Shown here: positions 43,801-54,614 of the stretch, in pieces
Layout: the number at the start of each line of letters is the position of its first letter
How positions within the stretch are numbered: position 1 is the first letter of the stretch
DNA from: Salvia splendens
Lineage: Eukaryota; Streptophyta; Magnoliopsida; Lamiales; Lamiaceae
Assembly: GCF_004379255.2 (NCBI RefSeq)
Contig: NC_056038.1
Location: 7,912,729-7,976,728 of the forward strand
Reading direction: 5' to 3'
DNA length: 64,000 nt
Position numbers and translations under genes: made by a program
Notes under the pieces: generated by a model
What the model was told of the DNA's origin: nothing
Database searches by the model: none
The model's input: only the letters and a program-made list of their open reading frames with translations

Positions 43801-44812
43801 GGGAGATCTGATAGTTGCCTACTTATTGCTGTATGTAGATGACATCCTGTTGGCTGGATCTAGCAAGAATGAGCTGCAGATTGTCAAGAAGGAACTGAAG
43901 CAGAAGTTTGAAATGAAAGACCTTGGGGAGGCAAAGCGGATCCTAGGGATGGATATCATCAGAGACAGAGGAAAAAGGGAGCTGAGGTTGGTTCAAGCTG
44001 ATTACATCAGGAAGGTGATAGAAAAGTATCAAGTGAAGGATGCAAGGTTCGTCTCCACTCCATTGGCAGGCCATTTCAAACTTAGCAAAGAACAAGAGCC
44101 AAAGACAGATGAAGCTAGAAGGGAAATGAGTCTGATACCCTATGCGAATATAGTGGGCAGTGTGATGTACTTGATGATTTGTACAAGGCCGGATGTTGCT
44201 CATGCTATAAGCGTGGCCAGTAGGTACATGGCTGACCCGGGCAGAGAGCACTGGGCCGCGCTGAAATGGATCTTGAAGTATCTAAAGGGATCTGTAATGA
44301 TTGGTTTGAAGTTTGGTGGTGGAGCCTGGTCTGAAAAGGATGAAGTTCTTGAGGGATTTTGTGATTCGGATTATGCTGCCAACTTGGACAACAGAAAATC
44401 CCAAAGTGGCTACATATTCACGTTATTTGGCACAGCAGTGAGTTGGAAATCAAATCTACAGTCTGTGGTTGCATTGTCTACGACCGAGGCTGAGTATATT
44501 GCGCTAACAGAGGCTGCAAAGGAAGGAAAATGGCTGCAAGGGATACTACAAGATCTAGGAATGAAGCTGGGAGCAGTGAAGATTAACTGTGACAGCAACT
44601 CGGCTATATGTTTAGCAAAACATCAAATGTTCCATGAGAGGTCGAAGCATATAGATGTGAGGAGACACTTCATCAGAGATGAGATTCAAAGTGGAAAGAT
44701 CAATGTGGTGAAAGTTCCTACCGAAGAAAATGCATCAGACATGTTGACAAAATCTCTGCCAACTTCGAAATTCAAACATTGTTTGAAGTTGGTTGAGATT
44801 GTGGAGTGTTGA
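40805..44812 (+). CDS. copia gag-pol polyprotein (intact, 1,335 aa)
   Basis: A single open frame starting MSTARFEVEKFTGRNDFGLW. Domains in order: UBN2-type gag, CCHC knuckle CYYCKKPGHLKKSC at residue 238, protease motif WIMDSGCSF near 296, GAG-pre-integrase, integrase with D near 483 (HSDLWGPS), D near 546 (RTDNG) and E near 582, reverse transcriptase (QLDVKTAFLHG near 922, YVDD near 1009) and RNase H (CDSDYAANLDN near 1186). The ATG is about 100 bp after the primer site. It is strikingly similar to the polyprotein at 12144-16241, residue for residue in the gag start and RT core. No lesions seen. Confidence 0.95.
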   Translation: MSTARFEVEKFTGRNDFGLWRLKMKAILMQQGLWDVLKGNSDPKENPEADEKEKGRLQDMQYKAYSTLILNLTDRVLREVSKEETAAGVWTKLESLYMTKSLANRLHLKQKLLAFKFSDGRSIAEQLEEFGKYIDDLENIDEVIKDEDKALMLLNSLPKSFEHFKDAVLLGRESKVTYEEIHSALKLKESQRIDHPTSSRKNDPVAESLYLKKSQNKKGFKKKKPKKERAEGEKETRSCYYCKKPGHLKKSCNAWRRKQGQEMAGNLETADLAQEVEANEALNIHSGAKIEECWIMDSGCSFHICSHKSWFQELSAWRGSVMLGNDQTCDVKGIGEIKLRMKGGSVKTLTEVRFIPQIKRNLISLGLLESKGYKFDSSNGILRVTKGSRIIMEAQRKNSLYYLLGETVVDAVNVAQSENLNIWHARLGHVGEKGIRQLAKRGVMKLGTSEKLSKCESCILGKAKKLPFTGGKHTSTAPFVYAHSDLWGPSPTESIGGGKYFISIIDDYSRKVWIYILKEKSQAFEKFREWHARYENEKGSVLKYLRTDNGMEFLSTEFDSFCKEKGIRRHRTVPRNPQQNGLAERMNRTLLEKVRCMLFYSGMPKKFWAEAVSTAAALINKCPSSAISDETPDQRWYGSLGDYSALKIFGCAAYAHIRQNKLEPRAKKCAMLGYQDGVKGYRLWNLDGEGQNVIVSRDVIFNEEEMPFKKNGRASDGGSSSSMQSFEFGEGSGGTGTDEDADITENQEEGGVLNPQPAQDVSDHDPPMEQAAASQEIRRNPRRNAGLPSRFSDYDMSFFALCVAEVLMFSEPSTYEEAMSCKESQKWIKAMEEEIESLLKNGTWVLVIDPGIQKLISCKWLFKKKVEVGEVESIRFKARLVARGFTQVEGIDYTEVFSPVVKHTSIRILLVMTAHFNWELHQLDVKTAFLHGDLEETIYMMQPKGFEKPGEEKKVCLLKKSLYGLKQSSRQWNKKFHEQMELMDFERSNFDSCVYIKRKGDLIVAYLLLYVDDILLAGSSKNELQIVKKELKQKFEMKDLGEAKRILGMDIIRDRGKRELRLVQADYIRKVIEKYQVKDARFVSTPLAGHFKLSKEQEPKTDEARREMSLIPYANIVGSVMYLMICTRPDVAHAISVASRYMADPGREHWAALKWILKYLKGSVMIGLKFGGGAWSEKDEVLEGFCDSDYAANLDNRKSQSGYIFTLFGTAVSWKSNLQSVVALSTTEAEYIALTEAAKEGKWLQGILQDLGMKLGAVKINCDSNSAICLAKHQMFHERSKHIDVRRHFIRDEIQSGKINVVKVPTEENASDMLTKSLPTSKFKHCLKLVEIVEC

Positions 44813-44880
44813 AGCTTGTAACAAGGATTGAGAAGGGAATCCGGATATTGATGGAGTTTTGCAAGGACAAGGTGGAGATT

Positions 44881-45458
44881 TGTGAAAGTGTGTCCATGCA
44901 AACTACTGGAGCTCGGCTTCTGAGCTCGGAAATGAAGCTCGGCTTTGAGTCCGGTTGTGATCGAGTGGTGGAGCCTCGGCAGCTCCGAGAAGAGATCAAG
45001 AAATAAAGCTCGGCTTTGAGCTAGCCGAGAAAGGCAGTTCGGTTGATAGCCGAGAAAGGCAGTTCGGTTGATAGCCGAGAAATGCAGTTCGGTTGATAAC
45101 CAAGAATGGCAGTTCGGTTTTAGCCGAGCAGCGGTTATAACTAACTTTGGGAAATAGAGTTAGTTGGATTTTATTTCTTGATTGCATCTTGTATAAATAG
45201 CTCGATAGAGCTCAGTAGTGAGAGAGCAGAATTACACCATATACACACACTCAGAGAGATTAAATCTCAAGATAGCAAGCAGTTGTGAGCGGTAGAGTGT
45301 GAGTGTGAGTTCGTTGTAATTGTAAAGAGTTCGTCAATAAGATTCCGGTCATCTTCTCCGTGGACGTAGGTGGATTATCACCGAACCACGTTATATCGTT
45401 TGCGTGCTTTATTTCCTCGTTCGTGCGTGTGTGAGATCGGCGGTATCACGACCCAACA
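44881..45458 (+). repeat. 3' LTR, now upstream of the proline-rich protein gene
   Basis: The same 578 bp as the 5' LTR apart from one base. Its polypurine tract (AAGGACAAGGTGGAGATT, 44863-44880) is adjacent. The LTR ends one base before the host ATG at 45460. Confidence 0.93.
45192..45199 (+). promoter_or_regulatory. TATA box in the 3' LTR, possible promoter for the downstream gene
   Basis: TATAAATA, the counterpart of 40418-40425. Transcription starting about 30 bp downstream would produce an RNA with about 230 nt of R/U5 sequence followed directly by the host coding region. I see no ATG in that stretch before 45460. Confidence 0.5.
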
Positions 45459-45459
45459 T

Positions 45460-45891
45460 ATGGCTTCAGATCTTCTTCCTCTAATCACCATCTTCTTCGC
45501 TCTCCTCTTATTCCCCAATTCCACATTCTCAGCACACGCTCCACAATCCTCCCCTTCTTCGTCTCCGCAGCGAGCTATCTCCCCACCTCCAATGGCGCCA
45601 AACTCTCCTCCGTCGCGTCCAATTCCAAAATCACCTTCTCCGGCGCCGTTCCCAAGGCACGAAGAGTCCCCGTCTCCTGCGCCTGTTGAGGCGGCCGACC
45701 AGGGAGAGAAAACGAATCTCGGCGATTTGGAAGAGTCGGAAGGAATGAGCGGTGGAAAGAAGGCGGGGATCGCGGTTGGAGTGATTGCTGCGGTTTGCGT
45801 GGTAGGGATGGCGGCGGTGGTGTATAAGAAGAGGCAGCGGAACATCCGCCGCGCGCGGTACAGCTACACCGATCACACAGATTTTTTGTAG
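45460..45891 (+). CDS. Small proline-rich single-pass membrane glycoprotein (HRGP/AGP-like)
   Basis: 143 residues from the ATG at 45460. The protein has a signal peptide (MASDLLPLITIFFALLLF...), a Ser/Pro/Ala-rich ectodomain (about 28-76) with SPSP and PAP motifs that plants hydroxylate and glycosylate, an acidic linker, a transmembrane helix (GIAVGVIAAVCVVGMAAVVY) and a basic tail KKRQRNIRRARYSYTDHTDF. The layout matches plant hydroxyproline-rich glycoprotein-family proteins with a conserved KKRQ-NIRR tail; their function is unknown. The ATG lies inside the copia target-site duplication: the retrotransposon inserted at the start codon and the duplication rebuilt it, so the coding region is complete but cut off from its own promoter. 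A 33-bp unit (TGATTTTTTGTAGATATACT) overlapping the stop is duplicated. Confidence 0.85.
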   Translation: MASDLLPLITIFFALLLFPNSTFSAHAPQSSPSSSPQRAISPPPMAPNSPPSRPIPKSPSPAPFPRHEESPSPAPVEAADQGEKTNLGDLEESEGMSGGKKAGIAVGVIAAVCVVGMAAVVYKKRQRNIRRARYSYTDHTDFL

Positions 45892-46630
45892 ATATACTAT
45901 TTGTATGTTGATTTTTTGTAGATATACTATTATTATGAATATTACTACTATGGTACAAAAAGTTGTGACTGAATTCTGCAGTTCTACTCATTCATGCCTT
46001 TGTTGAACCATGGTGATTGCCATTTTCATTGCCGAAAATAGTGCATTAAATAGGGGAATGAAACATGAAAATCATAGGCTGCATGCATGCAGGCGAGGAT
46101 AATGTGATTGGATCTCTAGATTTGGGTTGGAAAATGTGAATATACTAGCTACCATTAAAATGAGGGCTATCAGTATCACTAGTCTAAGAAAGTTTTAAAT
46201 AGTAAATCACAAATATTTGGATTTTGTGTAAGCATCCTTTTCTCAAATGCAAAGGAATCGGATGACAAAAAGGTTTATTGAATCTTGGAAAGGCAGTGAA
46301 TACAACAATTGAGAAATTGTATTTTTTGCAATTTGACATCATGTTGTCACATGTATTTGCCTGCAGATCTCAAAATCAATTTTATTATTGCATTTTGTAT
46401 TCCCTCCTTGAATCCAACTACAAACCCAGAAATCCTCAATCTTAGAGTTAGAGAAGACGCTTCGTTTTAATTTATTGCAGATCAAAGTGTTGAGATGGAA
46501 TCTAGTAGCAGTTCACATTTCTTATCCAATAAGACTTAGAGTTCCAGCCTTTGAGTTGATTCAGAAATATTCAGATTTCCGCGTCACTACTTAATTCTCA
46601 AGTCTTTTAGCAGCTGCTGCATCGATAGAT
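45892..46630. other. 3' region of the proline-rich protein gene and spacer
   Basis: AT-rich sequence without a supportable gene. Confidence 0.35.
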
Positions 46631-46639
46631 TAGAATCAA

Positions 46640-46762
46640 AATTCGACAATGAAGCGCAACTCAGTTGGTAAGACTCGTCCCCTCTAACCAATAGGTTGGG
46701 GGTTCGAATCATCATGGGGGTAGATGGGGAACCAACTCTTTAAAAAAAGAAAAAAAAAAAGT
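46640..46762 (+). mobile_element. tRNA-derived SINE
   Basis: The A-box-like AACTCAGTTGGTAAGAC (about 46659) and B-box-like GGTTCGAATCATC (about 46700) are followed by an A-rich tail (46741-46760). TTAGAATCA flanks it at 46631-46639 and 46763-46771. Boxes, tail and direct repeats together support a SINE of about 120 bp. A functional tRNA is excluded by lack of arms. Confidence 0.7.
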
Positions 46763-46888
46763 TTAGAATCACATTCCAGTCAATCAATTAAATTAATCAA
46801 AATTTCCAATCCTTTTCCGTCGTCAGAAACATCTTATCCTTTAGCTCAATCTCCGAGCCAGTCACAAATCACGGAACGTCGGCAGCCT

Positions 46889-47385
46889 GGTCATCTCCAA
46901 CTTTTTACACTAAAAGATAATTTTACTCAAATCATTTGCATCAAATTCAAATTTTACACAATTTTTAAGTACATGTCTCACAAAATTTTTATACTAGCAC
47001 TATATTTAGTGTTTGTTCCATAGAAATACCTAAAAATAGGTTTGAGTTTAGTGTTAAAGAAATTTTCTACACCAAAAATGATTTTCATAATACGGTAAAC
47101 GACATATCTTGGGAAACTAATTTAATCGGTTCGAGGGCCATCTAATCATTTATACCATATTCAAACCCATTTTTGATTATATGTCACACCAAAAAGTAGT
47201 TTCATTCCAATCATTTACGCATAATTCAAAATTTACTCCATTTCTTAGTATATGTATCACAAAATTTTTACGGTAGCACCATATTTGATGTCTTTCCATA
47301 TAAAACAAAAAAAGAGGTTTGGGTTTAGTGTATGGTAAAAGAAATTTTCTATACCAAAAACGAGTTTTGGTAGTTGGAGATGGTC
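46889..47385. mobile_element. Possible Harbinger-type MITE
   Basis: GGTCATCTCCAACTTTTTAC at the left and GTAGTTGGAGATGGTC at the right are inverted, and TAA follows the right end; the left TAA is missing. Inside, a unit of about 90 bp (with CACAAAATTTTTA and AGCAC(T/C)ATATTT) occurs twice, near 46920-47010 and 47200-47300. Confidence 0.45.
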
Positions 47386-47389
47386 TAAT

Positions 47390-48260
47390 TTATGATAAAA
47401 TATTCTTTTATCCGGTGATTAGTTAGTTCTCTGGGTATTAATCATATTAATTAAATTATTATAAAGTTAGTTATGTCACGTAAATGTCCACATAAGATTT
47501 AATATGTTATGTCAATGTCCACTTAAATGACATGTAAGATTTTATTATGACCGCAAAATAATCTAAATTGGTGATATTATCAGTTATTATCTCTGAAAAT
47601 ATTAGTGAATGTTTCCTAAATCCACCAACACTAGGCAAGCAGTATCTTTCACCGGAAACAAGCATCCTAATCAACACCGTTCCATTACCATCAAGCATTC
47701 TCAAAGAAGATAGTAGTAGTAGTAGTCAGTAATTTAGCTTACGTACATATTGCCCAAATTTTTAATGGATTTATATCTAAATTATGTGAATCGAGTATCC
47801 AATATTTTTAAAAAATTACAATTACAGTAACACTTTTTTTTTATAATCTCTATCACATCTACATCTTTTCACCTTTAGAACGAAGTTATGTCATTGATTC
47901 ATTGGTACAACGTTTTCCGTGATGGACATGGGACAAACTTTGGCTCTAATTATAACTCAATTGAGTGAATTAGAGAAATGTTAATCTTCAAAAGAGAACA
48001 GAGATGTACAGAAGATGATGATGATGATGATGATGATGATGGTGATTGGGCAGAGATGAAATCATTCTCTTGCATTCATTCAATTATTTTATAGTCATAC
48101 TAATGGTATGAGGCTCTTCTTTCAACAATAGTGAAAGGAGCTTATCATAAATATTGAAAAAACACGGAATATGTATTATATCACCACATCCTCATGCACA
48201 AGTATTGCTTTGAGCAGCAGATGATCTTCTCTAGAGATTCAATGCTAGAACCTATGACCG
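47390..48260. other. Spacer and 3' UTR of IspG
   Basis: AT-rich; includes the GAT/ATG microsatellite at 48014-48042 (about nine units). The 3' UTR of the minus-strand IspG gene should lie in the upper part. No other gene is seen. Confidence 0.4.
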
Positions 48261-51200
48261 CTACTCCTCGACTGGTGGATCCACCCACCGACCATGCTCC
48301 TTGATCAGCTCGATCAGTGCGTCTGTTGCACCCTCCATCGCGATACCTCTCTTCACCACCGTCTGAAACACACAAGACTTGTCACAAATGCAACACCAGG
48401 AGCAAACATTTGAAGAACAAGAGACGAAAAGATAGAATCATAAAGGTTTTTAACTTTTCTTCTTCATTATTACAAATTCTAGTTTATCCTATGCTTTCTA
48501 TGTAGATTATTCACGGTTTTGCAAATTCAATCATCACATTATCACTCTTTCAGTTCAGGCACATAGAGTTTTAGAAAGAAAGCTCATGGAGTAGGCCTAC
48601 CTTGCCAACATAAAGGTCAATCTTTCCAGGAGCACCGCCAACGTAGCCGAAATCCGCGTCAGCCATTTCTCCAGGGCCATTCACAATGCAACCCATGATT
48701 GCAATCTGTACAGAAAAAAAAAAAAAAAAGAAGACATGGAGGATTTAAATGCTACACGTACACTACATATGATTTCTCCAAGATAAATGCACCCTCGATG
48801 AATATTGATTCATTGAGCTGAGTGTTGAGGAACTATTAATTACCGAAACACCAGGCAAATGAGATGTCTTGTCTCTTATCTCTGCACTAATCACTTGAAG
48901 GTCGAACAATGTCCTTCCACAAGATGGGCATGACACGTATTCCTGATATCATTTCCACCAAGAAAAGGAAATGTGATTATTCTTCAAATATATTGATTTT
49001 TTTTCTTCCTTATGCAATCGTTATACTAACCGTCTTTGTATTTCTCATTCTGCAGCCTTGTAGCAAATTGAATGAAGTATCCCTGAGGAACTCAAACTCT
49101 TGATCCGGGGATTCCAATAGAATACCGTCTCCTAGTCCGTCTACCAGAAGCGCTCCTGCGTTGGTGCCAGCACCGATAACCAAGTCATCTCTGCCCATGG
49201 AAGAATTAATGTCAGCTACGATCTGAAATCTGAATTTCACTTGAATAAACTCATTTGCCTGATATATACCTGTGGATTCCTTTTGGGAACTCTATGTGAT
49301 GAATAACTGGGAAGTCCAGCGAGTTCTCAGAAAGATACTCAAAGAGCCTGCAGAGACGAAGATCCTCAAGTAAGAAGACTGGGTGAAACGTACAGGGACT
49401 CACTGCTAAAACTAAAATGCCAATGACGGGACCGATAGTCCCGGAACCTACCTTCTTGCAGCATGAACTCTGCTGGTTTGCTCATCTGCATATGGTATGT
49501 GATGAAGGATCATGGTCGCATCAGTAGTCTTCAGAATTTCCAACTCTTCTTGTGGTTCGTCACCACGCACAGAGACTACCAAACGTGTACCTGAATGAAC
49601 ATAGGTAAGTTAGCATGACTACTAGCATTTCAGTAATGTGAAAACCTAGAAAGCTTTTGGCATTATAATGAGTGGTGTACCTTCTGGAAGAAGCTCGTGA
49701 GCACCAGATGACAATTCCTTGAGAGTTACCATGGCCAAAGCATTTGGTAATGGTTTTGTCAATTGTTCTGATAAAGGGGTTATTACTCCCATGCTAACGT
49801 CTATCAGACGTTTGAGAGCCAACCTCTGGTCATAGATTGAAAAAAGGTGATTTTAAGTCATTTGCATGGCTTATGGAACACCAAAAGAAATTTGGAGCTT
49901 CAAAATTCAACAATTTCTTTCTGGTAATAAGAGGGGAAACACCCACACACACACACACTAGAATATGAAACGAATTATTTTAATGCATAGTCTTATGGTT
50001 AGCTGAAGAGGCTTACGGCATCTTTATCATCTTGTGATGGAAGTTCTCTCAGCAAGATTGAGTCCACAGTGGCTAGGTCCTGTATCAGTATTTAATTTCT
50101 TAAATGAGATCTCCCCAAAGAAAATTGAGCATAACGTGCCCATGACAGAGAGTGGAACTTTGAGCATACCTTGAATGGCATTCCGACAATAAGTTTTGCT
50201 GCAAGGGATTTGTATAGCAATTCCGGTGACTACAAGTGAAAGTGGAAAATAGGGATCATATGAAAATCAACAAAAATGCAAGATTCTCAAAGTAAAAGAC
50301 AAAGAAAAGGACAAAAGAAGGTAAATATTCCAGACCAAGGGGTATAGAAGGAAAGAAAACGACACAATCATCTCCCACATCATCATCGAAAAGAAAAAGG
50401 CCGGATTACTTATTAGTCAAGATAATATAGATATATGAAAAGATCATAGCAGCAAACCTTCAACTGATCCAGAGAAACTGACATCAGAACTGAACCATCG
50501 CGGTGAAGCACACCTCTATAGTCAACCACTTCACCCTGCATGGGAGAAACAAAGTCAGAGATCAAGAGATCTGATGCTCCAAAAATTCCTTAAAATGATT
50601 CATTGTAAACCATAGAAATAAAATCTGACCTCCTTTTGAATGGGAAGTTGACCAGTTCTACGTTGGAAATCAAAATAGTGTCTGTGCTTTTCTTCAAATG
50701 GTGCCTGGTTGAATCCAACAACAATAAAAGGTTTGAACTGTGTAAGTACATTTTAGGACTATAGAAGCAAACATAGCTAGTCAACATTGAAGCCATACCA
50801 CTCCTTTCTGAAGTTCAGCTGTCTTCATTCCAAGATTAGCCAATCTTCTGCAGGGGTCTATCTCCTCCTCTGGAGGTTCAGTTAGAGAAACTCTAATAGT
50901 ATCACCTAGGCCGTCCTGCATGTTCAACATTGGTCAGATGCAAGTGAAGTTTTAATAATTTAACTACATAAGTACTGTGATTAGACTGTTAGTAAGACAA
51001 ATTAGAAATATTAGATTCTTAGTCAAGGTTGAATTAAGAAAACAGGATAAATGTTTGCATTATATTGTTTTGAGCAAAAGCATGTAAAAGGACATACTGT
51101 AAGGAGTGTTCCGATTCCTATCGCAGATTTCATCCTTCCATCTTCACCCTCACCAGCTTCAGTGACTCCCAAATGTAATGGGTAATCCCATCCTAGAACA

Positions 51201-53001
51201 TTCATTTCAGCTACAAGGAGGCGGTACGCCTGAACCATAATAACTGGGTTGCTTGCTTTCATTGAGAACACAAAATTATGGAAGTCCAATTTTCGGCAAA
51301 TCCTTGCATATTCAAATGCAGACTCCACCTGTTACATGAGCGAAGGTATATACATCACCAGAACCAGTATAGGTGCATAACTCATTCCAAATGCTGAAAA
51401 TAGGTACTTACCATTCCCCTGGGCGAGTCTCCATGATAACTCATAATGCGGTCTGAAAGACTACCATGGTTGGTTCCAATGCGCATTGCCACGCCATACT
51501 TCTTGCATTTTTCAACCAAAGGAGTGAAAACCTAAGAATACACGGAAAAAAGATGGATCATTATTTCTCACAGAATACTGGATAACAATAGATGGCTATA
51601 ACTCAGAAGTAGACAAGTCTTTTGTAAGATAAAATGAAGCAAAGTAAGTGAAGTCTATCTCTGACCTTCTCAATATGCTCAAGTTCTTTCTGATAGTCAT
51701 CATCGGTGTATTCCAGTATCTCAAACTGTGCCCTCCTATCAGCTAAAATATATTATAGAGTTAGATCTAACACTTGAACCATTTGTATCTCATAGAGAAA
51801 TATAATTCCAAAGAAGCATATGGTGGTGAATTTAGTACCAAAGTTTCCTGGGTTAACACGAATTTTGTCAAAACATTCAGCAACTCGCAGAGCCACTGGT
51901 GGAGCAAAGTGAATGTCAGCCACCAGAGGGATATTGTAGCTGCAAGGTATAAATTATTAAATACTTTCACTTGCATTCAGTTGTGAATTGTGATGTATAC
52001 TATGATTCAACTCAATATAAAACTTACTTCTTCTGAACAAGGGTATTCTTAATTTCAAAACAAGCATCTGCTTCTTTCCTTCCTTGTACCGTAATTCTAA
52101 CAAGATCAGCTCCTTGATCTGATATTCTCATTACCTGCAGGTTGAAGATTCAATGAGATGAAAGAAAGGTAAAAAAAAAGGATTGCAAAAAAAAAGTATT
52201 GAAGACACAAAATAGTTAGAAATCTTCTATCAAATAATTCTCAACAGAATTTCACATCTTACGACAGGAAAAATGCAGAATTAGTTTACAAAATGAAACA
52301 TAAAAACCTCCGGAGATTGATCAATTATCTTCTACATGGCATGTTTTCTAGATAATATTCCAATTTATACATTTAAGACAAGAAGAGAACTAGTAAAATC
52401 GTTTCAGTTATAGGGGAACCTGCTCAACAGTTCCAGCAACATCCTTTGTATCTGTGGTAGTCATTGTTTGAATTCTGATGGGATGCTCACTACCTAAAGC
52501 AACATTTCCAACCATCACTGTGCGGGTTTTTCTCCGGACTGTCTTGTGTATGGATTCACAATACTTCTGCCTGGGAACTGCATTCACAAACTTGACAGAT
52601 CAGATGTCTAACCCAACAACATCACTGTGAATCAATATATTCAGAACGACAGGATTAAAATGCTTTGAGACCAAACTCAAACTTACGAATATACATCCAC
52701 ACACAAGTTGGTCATAAAAAAATGAAGATAATGTATCTTAAAGAACAGAATCCAGAAGCAGTAGAATAGCAAACAAGAAGCATATACCTAACAGTGGGCT
52801 TCCCTCCGATGCTGGCTTGAACTCAACAGTTTCTGAACCAGGGTTGCTTGAGTTTCTTATCACTGCAACCTTGCTCCTGCCAAACTTAACCCTTTGCAAG
52901 TCAGAAACTCTAACAAAGTCGGAACTCTTTCCGAACCCCAAGCCTAGATGATCCCGGCTTTTGAGACCGGTAAATGAAGTTGGAACAACTCCAGTCGCCA
53001 T
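48261..53001 (-). CDS. ISPG: 4-hydroxy-3-methylbut-2-enyl diphosphate synthase, chloroplastic (IspG/HDS)
   Basis: Nineteen exons on the minus strand: 52788-53001, 52420-52577, 52028-52134, 51839-51939, 51666-51742, 51412-51531, 51098-51328, 50799-50915, 50630-50704, 50458-50535, 50170-50229, 50017-50079, 49681-49825, 49452-49590, 49270-49347, 49031-49190, 48844-48942, 48601-48705 and 48261-48362. All phases close to 2,229 bp, 742 residues, matching the length of plant HDS. The enzyme is the ferredoxin-dependent [4Fe-4S] step of the plastid MEP pathway, converting MEcPP to HMBPP. Visible: an N-terminal transit peptide ([15 protein letters not shown]), the TIM-barrel domain ([20 protein letters not shown]), the plant-specific insert, and the cluster domain with C646, C649, C680 and the glutamate of CIVNGPGE (E687). 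No lesion was seen. Confidence 0.96.
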
Positions 53002-53037
53002 TTTACTCCGCAGAGTATCAAATTCCACTCTCCTAAA

Positions 53038-53640
53038 CCAACACAAACAAAGTTAACATTCACCTTTCAGCACATAAACTGTTAGCCTGCACAATTTTAA
53101 TCAGAGATACTCCATAGAAATGCCATAATCAAATAAAACCAGACAATTCAAAAAACACCTCACTTCTCAAATTGATTAAATCGCCCAAATCGAACGCATC
53201 CACCCCACCCCAAAAGCCAAAAAACCAGGGTAAAAAGAACAAGAAATCAAGACAACCCCACAATAATAAATAAAAACCACAAAAAAATCTCCATGCTTTT
53301 CACGCAAAAATAAACAATGAAAAACCACAAAAGATTAGACACGCAATTCCTAAATTACAAAATAATAGCTCCAAAACGTGCAAGAGTGAATAACGAGTAT
53401 CTACTGGATAAATGAACTTGAAACCATGGTTCAGTCAAGCCAGAGACTTACAGATGAGAAAACGATTAGCACTAATCAGCCAAAAGGAAGAGTCGAGAAA
53501 GAGATGAACTGGTGGTGGGATGAATTTGAAATGAAAAATTATTTGGAGCTGAAAATTCAGAAAGATAAGTGAAGCCGGGCTAGGAGGCTTTATAATTGCT
53601 GAAGGCAGAAGATTATGAAAGCTGCAACCAAATTTCATAA
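53038..53640 (-). promoter_or_regulatory. IspG 5' UTR with probable leader intron
   Basis: Read on the minus strand, a consensus donor CATCT/GTAAGTCTC occurs at about 53445-53455 and an acceptor-like TTTAG at about 53036-53040, just before the coding exon. This suggests a leader intron of about 410 bp between a first non-coding exon (about 53455-53640) and the ATG exon. Inference only; no transcript evidence. Confidence 0.4.
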
Positions 53641-54605
53641 GCAGACAAAAATCAGTTCATCAGCATCGTCATTTACATATTCTGGTAGCCATTAATATTT
53701 TTTTCTAGTTTTTCCAACTGACAACTGTGCAAATCGATGATGTTTTGAGTTTCAAAATATTGCTTTTCAGCCCCTCTAATTTAACTTTTGAACAACCATA
53801 AAATACCGGGGTTATTTCACTAATTAACATTAATTTTTTATTTTTTATTTTTAATATTCTCTAATTGATGGAATTAGTATGTTAGAAATCAGTAGTAGAA
53901 TTCAGATAACAGCTAGAAATTATAGAATTTAGGAAAGCATTAAAATAGATTAGTATAAAATTTAAGGACTTGATTGCAAATATTACAAATTTAGGCTGAT
54001 TCCATTTGCAACAATTGTGGCGACCACGTGGCACTCCATAAAATTTAATTTTGTTTAAATTAATAATGGATATGTATACTGTATTAAATAAATCAATTCA
54101 ATTGCATTCGCTTTACACATTATTTTTAGAGAATTGTTGAAGTCAGAGATGTTCTAGTCAAGAATTAAACAACTAAAATAATAAGTCAATAATTGATGGA
54201 CGTTTTAAACAGTAGTGTATTGTTATTTTCCTCTGAATTGGGTCGAAGTTTGGAATTCAAATTTGGTATATGCTTTCGAGTCAAATGTTTGTGCAATTTA
54301 TAAAATACTACTTACTCTTAACACCTTTGTATGTGCTGTTGATTTTTTTGATAAATTAGGTGATACTTAATTTACAGTTCACTTGTTTGGCAATGTCTAT
54401 GGTTCTATCATCCTATCAATGTGCTACAAATTTTCGGAATGCATCTATATTCAACAAACATGTATTAGGCTTATTAAATGATTTATTCTCATATCCGCCT
54501 ACGCATAATCTAGGTCAGAAGAATTGGAAATCAATAAATATTTGTACTAATACTACTAGCTTGCAAATGTTGCAAATGGATTATTAACCATAGAAAAGAC
54601 TAAGT
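53641..54605. other. Intergenic, no gene seen
   Basis: AT-rich sequence with no supportable gene or repeat ends; it includes the distal promoter side of IspG. Confidence 0.4.
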
Positions 54606-54614
54606 AACCTTGAC

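Larger units (their letters stand above)
40107..45458 (+). mobile_element. Full-length very young Ty1/copia element
   Basis: It is flanked by TATGG at 40102-40106 and 45459-45463. Both LTRs are 578 bp and differ, by eye, at one base only (T at 40667, C at 45441). Primer site, intact gag-pol and polypurine tract are present, so it may be autonomous. It belongs to the same lineage as the copia at 11616-16917, judged by gag-pol similarity and identical primer site, but its LTR is different. Confidence 0.96.

Noticed and set aside
45370..45459. Upstream extension of the proline-rich protein frame to a GTG at 45370
   Set aside because: It lies in LTR U5 sequence and lacks an ATG; the signal peptide begins exactly at the ATG at 45460.
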